This document shows, in pieces, positions 21,405-31,184 of a DNA stretch of 64,000 nucleotides. The stretch comes from Psychrobacter sp. 1044 (GTDB taxonomy: Bacteria > Pseudomonadota > Gammaproteobacteria > Pseudomonadales > Moraxellaceae), in NCBI RefSeq assembly GCF_904846525.1, contig NZ_CAJHAZ010000002.1:62001-126000 (forward strand). The letters are read 5' to 3'. Within the stretch, counting starts at the first letter, position 1. The number at the start of each line of letters is the position of its first letter. The notes beneath the pieces are model-generated. The model had not been told where the DNA came from. It did not search any database and saw only the letters and a program-made list of their open reading frames with translations. Made by a program: the position numbers and the translations under genes.

Positions 21405-23021
21405 TTACTCTATGTTCAACATCGATTTTGCCACGGCTTCTGCCACTTTAATACCATCAATCCCTGCTGACAATATGCCACCTGCGTAGCCAGCGCCTTC
21501 GCCTGCAGGGAATAAGCCTTCGGTGTTAATGCTTTGGAATTCTTTATTACGTTTAATGCTGATTGGTGACGAGGTTCTGGTTTCTACGCCAGTGAGTAAC
21601 CCATCATCAGATGAAAATCCTTGGATTTTCTTATTAAACGCTGGAATGGCTTCACGTATGGCATCCACGGCAAAGTCAGGTAACGCTTTGCTTAAGTCAG
21701 TTAAGGTAATGCCCGGTGTGTACGAGGGTTTTACATCGCCCAATTCTGAGTTTGGTTTACCTTTTAAGAAATCACCAATGGTTTGCGCTGGTGCACTGTA
21801 GTCTTTGCCGCCTAACTCAAACGCTAAGGTTTCTAGTTGTCTTTGTAGTTCGATACCAGCAAGAGGATGGTTTGGATAATCTCGCTCTGGGTCAATACCT
21901 ACCACAATAGCACTGTTGGCGTTACGCTCGTTCCTTGAATATTGACTCATGCCGTTAGTGACAACACGGCCTTCTTCTGATGCGGCGGCAACCACCGTTC
22001 CACCTGGACACATGCAGAAGCTATAAACAGAACGACCATTTTTGCAATGATGAACCAGTTTGTAATCCGCAGCGCCAAGTATTTCGTTCCCAGCATTGTC
22101 ACCAAAGCGTGCTTGGTCTATGGTTGACTGTTTATGTTCAATCCTAAAGCCAATTGAAAAAGGTTTTGCTTCAACATACACGCCTTTATCATGGATCATT
22201 TGGAAGGTATCGCGCGCGCTATGACCAACAGCAAGAACAACATGGCTGGTTTTTAAGGTTTCGCCAGTATTAAGGGTCACGCCTGTTACTTTTGAGTCAG
22301 TGATATGCAAGTCATCTACACGAGTCGCAAAACGAACTTCCCCACCAAGCGCTATGATCTCGGCACGCATTTTTTCTACCATGGTCACTAACTTATAAGT
22401 ACCTATGTGCGGTTTACTGACAAATAAAATCTCATCTGGTGCGCCGGCTTTAACAAACTCGGTCATGACTTTACGGCCATAATGATTGGGATCTTTCACT
22501 TGGCTATATAGTTTGCCGTCAGAAAAAGTACCCGCTCCGCCTTCACCGAATTGTACGTTTGATTCAGTGTTTAATTTACGCTGACGCCAAAAGCCAAAGG
22601 TGTCTTTGGTGCGTTGTCTGACTTCATTACCACGTTCAATGATAATAGGTTTAAAACCCATTTGGGCAAGGGTCAGTGCTGCTAACAAACCACAAGGTCC
22701 AAAACCAATAACAACAGGACGCTCAGTTAAATTATCTGGCGCCTCACCTACATATTTGTAGCTGGTGTCTGGTGTTGCTTTGACATGGTTATCTGACTCA
22801 AATTGAACCAGTAAATCATTGGTCAAATCCGAATCGGTCAGTGTGATGTCTAGCGTATAAATTAATTGGATATTTCTTTTATTACGAGCATCATAACCAC
22901 GTTTAAACATCACAAATGACGCCATTTTCTCAGCAGAAATTTTAAGTTTTGTGGTTATTGCTGTTGTTAACTCTTCAGGTGCATGATTTAACGGCAATTT
23001 AATTTCAGTTAAACGTATCAT
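21405..23021 (-). CDS. FAD-dependent dehydrogenase, COG2509-type
   Basis: 538 residues. After an N-terminal domain of about 95 residues typical of this group (IRLTEIKLPLNHAPEEL) comes the dinucleotide-binding fold VVIGFGPCGLLAALTLAQMG followed by the acidic ribose-binding E in IIERG, then the hallmark QFGEGGAGTFSDGKLYSQVK. The C-terminal end has LFPAGEGAGYAGGILSAGIDG, which holds FAD. The physiological substrate of the family is unknown. It is a host gene bordering the prophage. A 370-bp non-coding gap separates it from the divergent urea operon. Confidence 0.85.
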   Translation of the reverse strand: MIRLTEIKLPLNHAPEELTTAITTKLKISAEKMASFVMFKRGYDARNKRNIQLIYTLDITLTDSDLTNDLLVQFESDNHVKATPDTSYKYVGEAPDNLTERPVVIGFGPCGLLAALTLAQMGFKPIIIERGNEVRQRTKDTFGFWRQRKLNTESNVQFGEGGAGTFSDGKLYSQVKDPNHYGRKVMTEFVKAGAPDEILFVSKPHIGTYKLVTMVEKMRAEIIALGGEVRFATRVDDLHITDSKVTGVTLNTGETLKTSHVVLAVGHSARDTFQMIHDKGVYVEAKPFSIGFRIEHKQSTIDQARFGDNAGNEILGAADYKLVHHCKNGRSVYSFCMCPGGTVVAAASEEGRVVTNGMSQYSRNERNANSAIVVGIDPERDYPNHPLAGIELQRQLETLAFELGGKDYSAPAQTIGDFLKGKPNSELGDVKPSYTPGITLTDLSKALPDFAVDAIREAIPAFNKKIQGFSSDDGLLTGVETRTSSPISIKRNKEFQSINTEGLFPAGEGAGYAGGILSAGIDGIKVAEAVAKSMLNIE

Positions 23022-23362
23022 TGGTTACTCATAAACTCGTGTAGAAAACAGTCTCGCATTTTACTGGTACTGATACAAATAAGCGAATAAATATTTTACT
23101 TACGCAGGGTAAATTTACGGTTTCTTCAGCATAGATCAGCACCCTATTATAAAAACTAAATGTCAGACTTCATCCCAAGCTAGCTACCAAGCGTAATGGC
23201 TAACGTGCTTTAGCTAAAAAAACCTATCTTTAGTTGCGTTAATATCATTTAGTACGTTTGCTTCTTAATTTCCTTCTGTTCACACTTTCTGAACTCAAAA
23301 AAACATCGCTTCTGATGTCGTCATTTTTTATACCACTTTAGCATTTCTTAACCAGACATAAA
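23022..23362. other. Intergenic region between FAD dehydrogenase and urea operon
   Basis: About 340 AT-rich bp with no convincing gene. It should contain the divergent promoters. I see no strong hairpin here. The recognisable control elements of the urea operon lie to the right (23363-23474). Confidence 0.4.
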
Positions 23363-23474
23363 TGGTGCATAGAAAATCATAAAAACCAATTATGGTGCAA
23401 AGAAGTGCCCTAGCTCCTGATAAAGACCGATATTGGTGCATTTGTCTCGTATTTTATATTGGCATAGATATTGA
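23363..23474 (+). promoter_or_regulatory. Candidate NtrC sites and sigma-54 promoter of urtA
   Basis: Three TGGTGCA boxes at 23363-23369, 23393-23399 and 23434-23440 match the right half of NtrC sites (known from E. coli glnA: GCAC-N5-TGGTGC). A sigma-54-like element follows, TTGGCATAGATATTGAA (GG at 23461, GA at 23473, 10 bp between); the consensus has GG-N10-GC. This would place the start about 60 bp before the urtA ATG. Nitrogen control of urea uptake is established in many bacteria. The specific sites are inferred. Confidence 0.5.
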
Positions 23475-23548
23475 AGTATTAATCATAGTTAGGAATGGCT
23501 CGTTCACTCGGCCTACCAGGCTGCTACTTTATCTTTCTGGAGAAATAT

Positions 23549-24913
23549 ATGTCTTTATTGCCAACGCTTATCACTGCTACTCCTATCAATACAAACCATC
23601 GTATCGACTCAAAATTGACATCACGTTTGTCTCTGCTAGCAGTAGCCGTTGTCGGCAGCTTAAGTCTTATAGGTTGTCAAAAACCTGCGGAAACCAGTGC
23701 AGAAACCAATTCTACAGCCACAAAAACGGACACCTCTGAGACGGCTGCTACCTCTGTGGCAGATGGTGACACCATCAAAGTTGGTATCTTGCATTCTTTA
23801 TCTGGAACGATGGCCATCTCTGAAACCTCATTAAAAGATACGGCGCTCATGACCATTGATGAAATTAATGCCAATGGCGGTGTGTTGGGTAAGCAGCTAG
23901 AGCCCATCGTCGTAGATCCCGCTTCTGATTGGCCGTTATTCGCTGAAAAAGCACGTCAGCTGTTAACCCAAGATAAAGTTGATGTAATCTTTGGGGGTTG
24001 GACATCGGTGTCACGTAAGTCAGTGCTGCCTGTCGTTGAAGAGTTAAATGGTTTGATGTTCTACCCTGTTCAGTACGAGGGTCAAGAGCAGTCAGAAAAC
24101 ATTTTCTACACTGGTGCTGCACCGAACCAACAAGCCATTCCTGCCGTTGAATATTTGATGAGTCCAGAGGGCGGTAGTGCAGAACGCTTCGTTTTACTTG
24201 GAACAGATTATGTTTATCCTCGGACTACTAACCAGATACTGCGGGCTTTCTTAAAATCTAAAGACGTCGCTGAAACAGACATCATGGAAGAGTACACCCC
24301 CTTCGGTTTTAGCAACTATCAGACCATCGTTGGCAATATTAAAAGCTTCTCTACCGGTAAAAAGACGGCGGTTATCTCTACCATTAATGGGGATTCAAAC
24401 GTACCCTTTTATCGTGAGCTTGCCAACCAAGGTATTAAAGCCTCTGATATCCCAGTCATGGCATTCTCAGTAGGAGAAGAGGAGCTTCGCGGTATCGATA
24501 CCAGCTTATTGCAAGGGCATTTGGCGTCATGGAACTACTTTATGTCGGTTAAAAACCCTGTCAACAGCGATTTCACTAAAAAGTATAAGAAATATGCGCT
24601 GGATCATAAGCTACCCAATGCTGACAAGGTCGTGACAAATGATCCTATGGAAGCCACCTACGTGGGTATCAATATGTGGAAACAAGCAGTCGAAAAAGCT
24701 GGTACTACTAATGTCGATAAAGTGCGTATCAGTATGGGAGGTCAGACTTTTGACGCGCCATCAGGGTATACATTGAAAATGGATGAGGAAAACCATCACT
24801 TATGGAAGCCTGTCATGATCGGTCAAATCCGTGCCGATGGTCAGTTCGATGTGATCAGCAAAACGCCAAAAGTCATTCGTGCTGAGCCATGGAGTCAGTA
24901 CATTCCTAAATAA
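23549..24913 (+). CDS. urtA: Urea ABC transporter substrate-binding lipoprotein
   Basis: 454 residues from the ATG at 23549, chosen for the GGAG 6 nt upstream and because it places a lipoprotein signal sensibly (LSLLAVAVVGSLSLIGC, lipobox LIGC). The mature part has the UrtA layout: IKVGILHSLSGTMAISETSL, DVIFGGWTSVSRKSVLPVVE, then MFYPVQYEGQEQSENIFYTG, IYGINGDSN-type segments and a C-terminal PSGYTLKMDEENHH. It captures urea in the periplasm for UrtBCDE. First gene of the operon, followed by a stem-loop that may protect its mRNA. Confidence 0.93.
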   Translation: MSLLPTLITATPINTNHRIDSKLTSRLSLLAVAVVGSLSLIGCQKPAETSAETNSTATKTDTSETAATSVADGDTIKVGILHSLSGTMAISETSLKDTALMTIDEINANGGVLGKQLEPIVVDPASDWPLFAEKARQLLTQDKVDVIFGGWTSVSRKSVLPVVEELNGLMFYPVQYEGQEQSENIFYTGAAPNQQAIPAVEYLMSPEGGSAERFVLLGTDYVYPRTTNQILRAFLKSKDVAETDIMEEYTPFGFSNYQTIVGNIKSFSTGKKTAVISTINGDSNVPFYRELANQGIKASDIPVMAFSVGEEELRGIDTSLLQGHLASWNYFMSVKNPVNSDFTKKYKKYALDHKLPNADKVVTNDPMEATYVGINMWKQAVEKAGTTNVDKVRISMGGQTFDAPSGYTLKMDEENHHLWKPVMIGQIRADGQFDVISKTPKVIRAEPWSQYIPK

Positions 24914-24979
24914 GGTTGTGGTCACTTAAACCGTAATCCTTAGCCCCTTAATGGTATCAATACCAGCAACCCTTTAGCT

Positions 24980-25010
24980 CCTCTACTGATAAAACAGTTT
25001 TTAGTAGAGG
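24980..25010 (+). other. Intercistronic stem-loop after urtA
   Basis: CCTCTACT (24980-24987) pairs with AGTAGAGG (25003-25010) over 8 bp with no T-run, so it is not a terminator. Such hairpins after a binding-protein gene often protect its mRNA and raise its level over the permease genes. Confidence 0.5.
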
Positions 25011-25044
25011 TTAAAGGAGTGTTGACTGCAAAAAAGGAACCATC

Positions 25045-26844
25045 ATGTCACATTACCCTTCCTATTATAAAAGTGACGCGCCAGCCAATTATTTTAACAA
25101 GACTTTTATAATCGCCTTATTATCTTTACTCCTCCTCATTGCTATCACATCAGCTGCTCATGCTCACGAGACGCCAGTAGTACACAGCCATGGCGAGAAA
25201 CTATCGACTAATACTGTGGCAGCGACATCCAATGCTGTAAGTGAAGAGACCTTACTTGCTCAAGACGGCACTTTACTTGCTCAGAACAAGCAGTCTGTAA
25301 CGACATCAGCTGATCTTGCGATAAGTAAAGGGGATGCTATCGAGCAGTTCGTTGCTGCTGACTTCACCAAGCGCCAAACCATGCTCAATCAGTGGCCGGG
25401 GTCAGTGGAGAGTTTGGATACTTTAGTTGAGCTTATAAAAAACGATGAGCTATACCAAGGCAATGGCGGGCAAACCTACCTACTTAACAGCGAAGATGAG
25501 CTATTTACTTATCCTGCTAAGCAGCTGACCACCGAGTGGCCTAGCGACTTGGCGCAAGTGACTTTGACCAATACGCTACGCTCAGCCTTAGTCTTTGGAC
25601 AAGCCAAGGTTAAGCTTGAGTCAGACGATCCTACGCAACGTGTGCAAGCAGTTGCCATCTTAGCGGACAATATCGAACAGCTAGATCCAGCACTCATAAG
25701 TACTGCTGCCACTAATGAGGAAGACGACGACGTCAAAACAGCGTTGAGTACTTTACAAGCAAGAATTGATTTTAGAGATGGCGACGTCACTACCCAAATT
25801 GCCGCGCTTACCGTGCTTGCTGATAGCGATAGCCCACAAGTATTAGTGGATGTTAAAAAAGCATTGGCGGCAGATGATATCGATCCTGTGCTCAAATCTG
25901 CGCTGTTAGACGCTGAGGATAGTATTGAGCAGCGCATTACCATCAGTACTTGGATAGGTCATCTGTTCACGGGGCTTAGTACGGCAAGTATCTTACTACT
26001 CGCGGCATTAGGGCTTGCCATTACCTTTGGTCTGCTTGGGGTCATCAATATGGCTCATGGTGAGCTCATTATGATTGGTGCTTACGCCACTTATATGGTG
26101 CAAAATCTCTTTCAAGCATATTTTCCTAGTATGACTGGATGGTATCTGGTTGCTGCTATACCCGTCGCTTTCTTAGTCAGTGCCATTATCGGCATGATTA
26201 TTGAACGAATCATTATTCGCCCGCTTTACGGTCGTGAGCTTGAAACCTTACTGGCAACCTTCGGTGTCAGTCTGATTCTTATGCAGTTGGTTCGGATGAT
26301 ATTTGGCGCGCAAAACGTCGAAGTCAGCAATGTCGACTGGTTGAGCGGTGCCTATCAAGTCTCCTCGAGCCTTGTGCTTCCCTTCAACCGTATCGCTATT
26401 ATCGGCTTTACCGTCATTATTCTTATGCTACTAGTGTACTTACTGAACAAGACTCGTTTCGGGCTATTTGTGCGCGCTGTGACTCAAAATCGGCAAATGG
26501 CACGTGCAGTTGGTATCTCATCTGCTCGCATCGATATGTTGGCTTTTGGACTTGGCTCAGGCCTCGCAGGTCTCGCTGGCTGTGCTTTGGCGCAAGTAGG
26601 CAATGTCGGACCCGACTTAGGTCAAACTTATATTATTGATGCGTTCTTAGTCGTCGTGGTTGGCGGTGTTGGGCAAGTATGGGGCGCGGTATTGGCATCT
26701 TTAGGTCTTGGTGTCAGTGGTACGGTGCTTGAAATTGGCATTGGTGCTGTGATGGCTAAGATTGTGTTACTGGTTCTTGTGATTTTGTTTATTCAAAAAC
26801 GTCCACAAGGTTTATTCGCCCTCAAAGGCCGTTTTGTGGATTAA
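25045..26844 (+). CDS. urtB: Urea ABC transporter permease UrtB
   Basis: 599 residues. A signal-like N terminus (IIALLSLLLLIAITSAAHAH) leads a periplasmic extension of about 270 residues (helical, HEAT-like KAALAADDIDPVLKSAL), then the branched-chain-type permease domain (about 300-599) with GLAITFGLLGVINMAHGELI, IIERIIIRPLYGRELETLLA and DAFLVVVVGGVGQVWGAVLA. The long N-terminal domain is normal for UrtB. It forms the membrane channel with UrtC. GGAACC lies before the ATG. Confidence 0.95.
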   Translation: MSHYPSYYKSDAPANYFNKTFIIALLSLLLLIAITSAAHAHETPVVHSHGEKLSTNTVAATSNAVSEETLLAQDGTLLAQNKQSVTTSADLAISKGDAIEQFVAADFTKRQTMLNQWPGSVESLDTLVELIKNDELYQGNGGQTYLLNSEDELFTYPAKQLTTEWPSDLAQVTLTNTLRSALVFGQAKVKLESDDPTQRVQAVAILADNIEQLDPALISTAATNEEDDDVKTALSTLQARIDFRDGDVTTQIAALTVLADSDSPQVLVDVKKALAADDIDPVLKSALLDAEDSIEQRITISTWIGHLFTGLSTASILLLAALGLAITFGLLGVINMAHGELIMIGAYATYMVQNLFQAYFPSMTGWYLVAAIPVAFLVSAIIGMIIERIIIRPLYGRELETLLATFGVSLILMQLVRMIFGAQNVEVSNVDWLSGAYQVSSSLVLPFNRIAIIGFTVIILMLLVYLLNKTRFGLFVRAVTQNRQMARAVGISSARIDMLAFGLGSGLAGLAGCALAQVGNVGPDLGQTYIIDAFLVVVVGGVGQVWGAVLASLGLGVSGTVLEIGIGAVMAKIVLLVLVILFIQKRPQGLFALKGRFVD

Positions 26845-26854
26845 GGAGAACCTC

Positions 26855-27925
26855 ATGCGTTTGACTCAATTATTATCTGATTCCCCACGTAATGCCATTT
26901 TGATTGGTTTGTGTTTTTTAGTGCTACTGATATTGCCTTGGCTCCATTTACTACCTGAAACTTCTAGTTTTCACCTGTCTGCTTATTGGATAACTTTGAT
27001 TGGTAAAATAATGGCACTCGCCATGGTAGCCCTGGCTTTAGACTTGGTATGGGGCTATGCAGGCATCCTAAGCTTAGGTCATGGTCTTTATTTTGCGCTA
27101 GGAGGTTATGCTTTTGGTATGTACTTGACGCGTGAAACTGCTGGCACGGGCTTGCCAGATTTTATGCGTTTTTTGAGTTGGACCGAATTGCCGTGGTACT
27201 GGGCAGGCACTCAACATTTCTGGTGGGCGATGGCTCTAGTGGTGCTAGTTCCTGGTCTGGTCGCTTTTATCTTTGGTTATTTTGCATTTCGCTCAAAGAT
27301 TAAAGGGGTTTATTTTTCGATTATTACTCAGGCCATGACCTATGCGGCAGCTTTACTGTTTTTCCGTAACGAAACAGGCTTTGGTGGTAATAATGGTTTC
27401 ACAGGCTTTACCACGCTATTAGGTTATGACATCACTGCTTCTTCAACGAGGGTTGTGCTGTGTTTTACGACTGCTTTGGCGCTGCTACTGTCCTATCTTG
27501 GACTACGCTATCTGATGAGCCAGCCTTATGGGCGTGTGCTTGGTGCCATCCGTGATAGTGAAAATCGTTTGCAGTATTTAGGCTATCGCACGCTTTGGTA
27601 CAAGCTTTCAGCTTGGGTGTTGTCTGCAGTCATTGCTGGTATCGCTGGTGCTCTATATGTACCGCAAGTTGGTATCATTAACCCAGGCGAGATGAACCCC
27701 ATCAACTCTATCGAGATGGCAGTCTGGGTGGCTGCTGGAGGCAGAGGTTCATTAATCGGTGCCATTGTAGGTGCTGGTACAGTCAATGTGATTAAAACCT
27801 ATTTTACCGTCGCCTACCCAGAGTTCTGGTTGCTTATTCTAGGCGGATTTTTTGTAGTGGTTACTATATTTCTCCCTAACGGCATCATTGGTGTACTCGA
27901 TCGTTTTAAGAAGGAAAAAGAATAA
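26855..27925 (+). CDS. urtC: Urea ABC transporter permease UrtC
   Basis: 356 residues from the ATG at 26855 (AAGGAG 6 nt upstream; the earlier in-frame start lies within the urtB end). Branched-chain amino-acid-type permease with about nine to ten helices: ALDLVWGYAGILSLGHGLYF, YFAFRSKIKGVYFSIITQAM and GRGSLIGAIVGAGTVNVIKT are family segments. It pairs with UrtB. Its stop overlaps the urtD start as TAATG. Confidence 0.95.
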   Translation: MRLTQLLSDSPRNAILIGLCFLVLLILPWLHLLPETSSFHLSAYWITLIGKIMALAMVALALDLVWGYAGILSLGHGLYFALGGYAFGMYLTRETAGTGLPDFMRFLSWTELPWYWAGTQHFWWAMALVVLVPGLVAFIFGYFAFRSKIKGVYFSIITQAMTYAAALLFFRNETGFGGNNGFTGFTTLLGYDITASSTRVVLCFTTALALLLSYLGLRYLMSQPYGRVLGAIRDSENRLQYLGYRTLWYKLSAWVLSAVIAGIAGALYVPQVGIINPGEMNPINSIEMAVWVAAGGRGSLIGAIVGAGTVNVIKTYFTVAYPEFWLLILGGFFVVVTIFLPNGIIGVLDRFKKEKE

Positions 27926-28890
27926 TGTCAATAATATGTAATAATGCTGCTTCCCAAAAAACGGCTAACGATGCGCTTATTAAAAATAAAAATGATCCTA
28001 GTATACATAAGCCAATGGGAAGTTTTGACAATACAAATAACATAACGGTCGCAGAAAACACGCCTACCCGACCAGTCACTACTCTGACTGAAGATTACGG
28101 AGATAGCGGAGGCTTGGCGCATCCTGTCCCCAAATCAGGGCCAGATATGAGACATGGTATTGCGCTATATTTAGAAGACGTTAGCGTATGGTTTGACTCA
28201 TTCCGTGCACTCAATGATTTGTCTTTATACATTGAGGCAGGCGAGCTGCGCTGCATCATTGGTCCTAATGGTGCAGGTAAGACGACTTTAATGGATGTTA
28301 TTACGGGTAAAACGCGCCCGACCACAGGCAGCGCATTTTTCGGTCAAGTACATAATTTAGCCAAACTATCTACCGAAGAAATAGCGGAAGCAGGCATTGG
28401 CCGTAAGTTTCAAAAACCTACCGTGTTTGAGAAATTTACCGTACTCGATAACTTAATGCTGGCCGCGCCAAAGGATAAGCGAGTGTCAAAAAGCTGGCTT
28501 ACTCGTATTGATGCAGAAATCCAAGATACCCTTGACTCAACGCTTGATCAAATACGCCTAAAAGAGCTGATTAACAAGCCAGCAGGACTATTGTCTCATG
28601 GTCAAAAACAGTGGCTAGAGATTGGAATGTTACTGATGCAAAGACCAAAACTTATCTTACTTGATGAACCAGTAGCAGGCATGACAGATGCCGAAACTGA
28701 ACATACCGCTGAGTTATGTCTACGCCTTAAAAAGAATCATACTTTAATCGTGGTTGAGCATGACATGACCTTTATTGATGTAATAAGTGAGAAAGTAACG
28801 GTTTTGGCAAATGGCGCTATTTTGGCTGAAGGGACGTTGAGTGAAGTACAGAACAACGAAGCCGTCATTGAGACCTATTTGGGTCGGTAA
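27925..28890 (+). CDS. urtD: Urea ABC transporter ATPase UrtD
   Basis: 321 residues. An unusual 75-residue polar N-terminal extension (Asn/Thr-rich) precedes the ABC core: Walker A IGPNGAGKTTLMD, signature LSHGQKQWLEIGMLL, Walker B LILLDEPVAGM and H-loop VVEHDM. The signature is LSHGQ rather than LSGGQ, as is usual in UrtD/LivG-type proteins. With UrtE it powers urea import. AAGGA lies before the start, which overlaps urtC. Confidence 0.93.
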   Translation: MSIICNNAASQKTANDALIKNKNDPSIHKPMGSFDNTNNITVAENTPTRPVTTLTEDYGDSGGLAHPVPKSGPDMRHGIALYLEDVSVWFDSFRALNDLSLYIEAGELRCIIGPNGAGKTTLMDVITGKTRPTTGSAFFGQVHNLAKLSTEEIAEAGIGRKFQKPTVFEKFTVLDNLMLAAPKDKRVSKSWLTRIDAEIQDTLDSTLDQIRLKELINKPAGLLSHGQKQWLEIGMLLMQRPKLILLDEPVAGMTDAETEHTAELCLRLKKNHTLIVVEHDMTFIDVISEKVTVLANGAILAEGTLSEVQNNEAVIETYLGR

Positions 28891-28953
28891 TAAGCTCAGG
28901 TCGATAACAAATAGTAACACTTAAAAATAGACCTAAAAAACAGAGGTGCTTAT

Positions 28954-29652
28954 ATGTTAGAAATCAATGCCATAAATCAATATTACGGTGGCAGTCACAT
29001 CTTACGTGATGTCACCCTCGCCGCCCCGGTAGGAGAATGTAGCGTGGTACTGGGTCGTAATGGCGTCGGTAAAACCACCTTGCTTAAATGTTTGATGGGC
29101 ATCCTACCAATAAAATCAGGTGAGATTTTATTAGACGGTAAGGACATTAGTCAGATGACGCCTGAGCAGCGTGTGCGCGCAGGACTCGCTTATGTACCGC
29201 AAGGACGCGATATATTTTCTACTTTGACCGTTGAAGAAAACATTCTGATTGGCATGGCGAAATTCTCTCAACGTAAAGCAAGTAAAGTACCCAGAAACTT
29301 ATATGATATATTTCCAGTGCTGGACGAAATGAAGCATCGCCGCGGTGGCGATTTATCTGGCGGTCAGCAGCAGCAACTTGCTATTGCTCGTGCGCTTGCA
29401 TCAGAGCCTCGAGTACTAGTACTTGATGAGCCGACTGAAGGCATTCAGCCCTCTATCATCAAGGACATCGGGCGGGTCATTAGGGATTTAGGTTATCAAG
29501 GTGAAATGGCTATTGTACTGGTCGAGCAGTTTTATGAGTTTGCAGAAGAGCTTGCCGATAACTATACCGTGCTTTCTAGAGGACAAGTCGTAGCTCAGGG
29601 GGCTGGAATTGACATGGCAAAAAACAATATTCAAGAATTGGTGGCAATCTAA
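28954..29652 (+). CDS. urtE: Urea ABC transporter ATPase UrtE
   Basis: 232 residues, standard LivF size. It shows Walker A LGRNGVGKTTLLK, the motif YVPQGRDIFSTLTVEENI, the signature DLSGGQQQQLAIARALA and Walker B VLVLDEPTEGIQPSI, with the glutamate after Walker B. It is the second nucleotide-binding subunit of the urea importer. A 63-bp gap separates it from urtD and 29 bp from ureD, so importer and urease are probably one transcription unit. Confidence 0.95.
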   Translation: MLEINAINQYYGGSHILRDVTLAAPVGECSVVLGRNGVGKTTLLKCLMGILPIKSGEILLDGKDISQMTPEQRVRAGLAYVPQGRDIFSTLTVEENILIGMAKFSQRKASKVPRNLYDIFPVLDEMKHRRGGDLSGGQQQQLAIARALASEPRVLVLDEPTEGIQPSIIKDIGRVIRDLGYQGEMAIVLVEQFYEFAEELADNYTVLSRGQVVAQGAGIDMAKNNIQELVAI

Positions 29653-29681
29653 AAGGACACTTTCTAAAAGGGAACGCAATT

Positions 29682-30671
29682 TTGACTTGGCAATCCTCAC
29701 TACAGCTCCATTTCGACTGCGCCTCTAATGCTGCAAAAACTCGGCTGTATCATCGTGCCCATACTGGCGCACTCATGGTGCAGCGCGCGCTGTATCCTGA
29801 GCCTGACAGTACTGATAACAGCCAAGCAGGGATTTGCCATATTTATGTATTGTATCCTCCTGCTGGTATTGCTGATGATGACCGCTTAACATTGGAATTT
29901 AACCTACACTCTAATAGCCATGCGGTGATTACCACCCCTGGAGCCGGTAAATGGTACGGGCAACGCAAATCGTTGCGTTCCTCTAGACCTAGCGACTCAT
30001 CAAAATTTAACAACGGCACTCAATCGGCAAACAGCAACACTTCTAACGACTGTTTTAATGATGTTGTCAGCGCAGAACAGCATATCGACGCCCGCCTCGA
30101 TGACCACGCTGTCCTAGAATGGCTACCCCAAGAAAGCATCTATTACGATTATTCCAACTCTAATGCGAACAACCGCTTTTATTTAGCTAAAACAGCAAGT
30201 TTGTTGACTTGGGATATTGCTGTGTTCGGACGTCAAGCGTATCAAGAGACGTTTGCTAATGGTCATTATGCCAACCGCTTAGAGATATGGCGTGAGGGCA
30301 GTTTATTGGTCAGTGAATGCACCTCCCAGCCAGCAAATACGCGCTGGTTTACCTCACCATTAGGACTGAACAATCAACATGTGCATGGCTCTTTTTGGGC
30401 AATACCTAGCACAGAGATTATTGCGCCAGAACTACAGAATAATCCGCTCAAGCTTGGTCAGTATTTAGATGCCACTATTACCGAGCTACGCAGCCTCATT
30501 GATCAGCAGTCACTCCCCATTCACTGTACTCATAATTTTCAAGGTATCAATTGCCGTTATTTAGGGGCAGATGTGCGTGCTTGCTTTGAAGCTTTTTACC
30601 AAATTCGCGAGCTTATCAGGTCTAGATGGTACGCGCTTGAGCCTCATCGACCAAGGATTTGGGACACTTAA
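29682..30671 (+). CDS. ureD: Urease accessory protein UreD
   Basis: 329 residues. The start is a TTG at 29682 with AGGGAA about 9 nt upstream; no ATG or GTG lies earlier in the open frame. UreD features are the basic start (LTWQ-type), LYPPAGIADDDRL, the AVITTPGAGKWYGQ block, AVLEWLPQESIYYD and a C-terminal CFEAFYQIRELIRSRWYALE. It forms the UreDFG activation complex that delivers nickel and CO2 to apo-urease. An Asn/Ser-rich insertion (about residues 105-140) is longer than usual. Confidence 0.9.
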   Translation: MTWQSSLQLHFDCASNAAKTRLYHRAHTGALMVQRALYPEPDSTDNSQAGICHIYVLYPPAGIADDDRLTLEFNLHSNSHAVITTPGAGKWYGQRKSLRSSRPSDSSKFNNGTQSANSNTSNDCFNDVVSAEQHIDARLDDHAVLEWLPQESIYYDYSNSNANNRFYLAKTASLLTWDIAVFGRQAYQETFANGHYANRLEIWREGSLLVSECTSQPANTRWFTSPLGLNNQHVHGSFWAIPSTEIIAPELQNNPLKLGQYLDATITELRSLIDQQSLPIHCTHNFQGINCRYLGADVRACFEAFYQIRELIRSRWYALEPHRPRIWDT

Positions 30672-30807
30672 TATCATGTGTTCCCACTTAATCTCATTCC
30701 TAAACAATGCTGAATCAAACCAGAATGACTCTACTTAGCCTATTTACTTTATAAAGATTAAAAACGAATTATAACCTTTAAAAGACAATAATTATTAAGG
30801 AAGTTTT

Positions 30808-31110
30808 ATGCAGTTAAATCCTACAGAAAAAGATAAGCTCTTGCTATTTACCGCAGGCATGGTGGCAGAACGTCGTAAAAATCGTGGCGTCAAGCTTAAT
30901 TATCCTGAGTCTATCGCTTATGTCAGCATGCTACTGATGGAAGGCGCGCGTGATGGCAAAACCGTGGCTCAACTGATGAGTGAAGGAGCCACTTATCTCT
31001 CTGCCGATGACGTCATGGAAGGCATCTCAGAGATGATACATGATGTCCAAGTTGAAGCCACTTTCCCTGATGGCACTAAGCTGGTGACGGTACATAACCC
31101 CATCGTATAG
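30808..31110 (+). CDS. ureA: Urease gamma subunit
   Basis: 100 residues, exactly the size of UreA. It carries the family segments [56 protein letters not shown] and [19 protein letters not shown]. Structural subunit of urease. AAGGAAG precedes the ATG. Confidence 0.97.
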   Translation: MQLNPTEKDKLLLFTAGMVAERRKNRGVKLNYPESIAYVSMLLMEGARDGKTVAQLMSEGATYLSADDVMEGISEMIHDVQVEATFPDGTKLVTVHNPIV

Positions 31111-31184
31111 CTTGCTTGCTATAGAGCCGGATAAAACGATATTGAACGAGAGCCATTGCCGTAAGACGATTAAGGATAATAAAA

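Noticed and set aside
23392-23739. 115-codon frame starting before urtA
   Set aside because: It overlaps the urtA signal region in another frame and runs through the candidate promoter.
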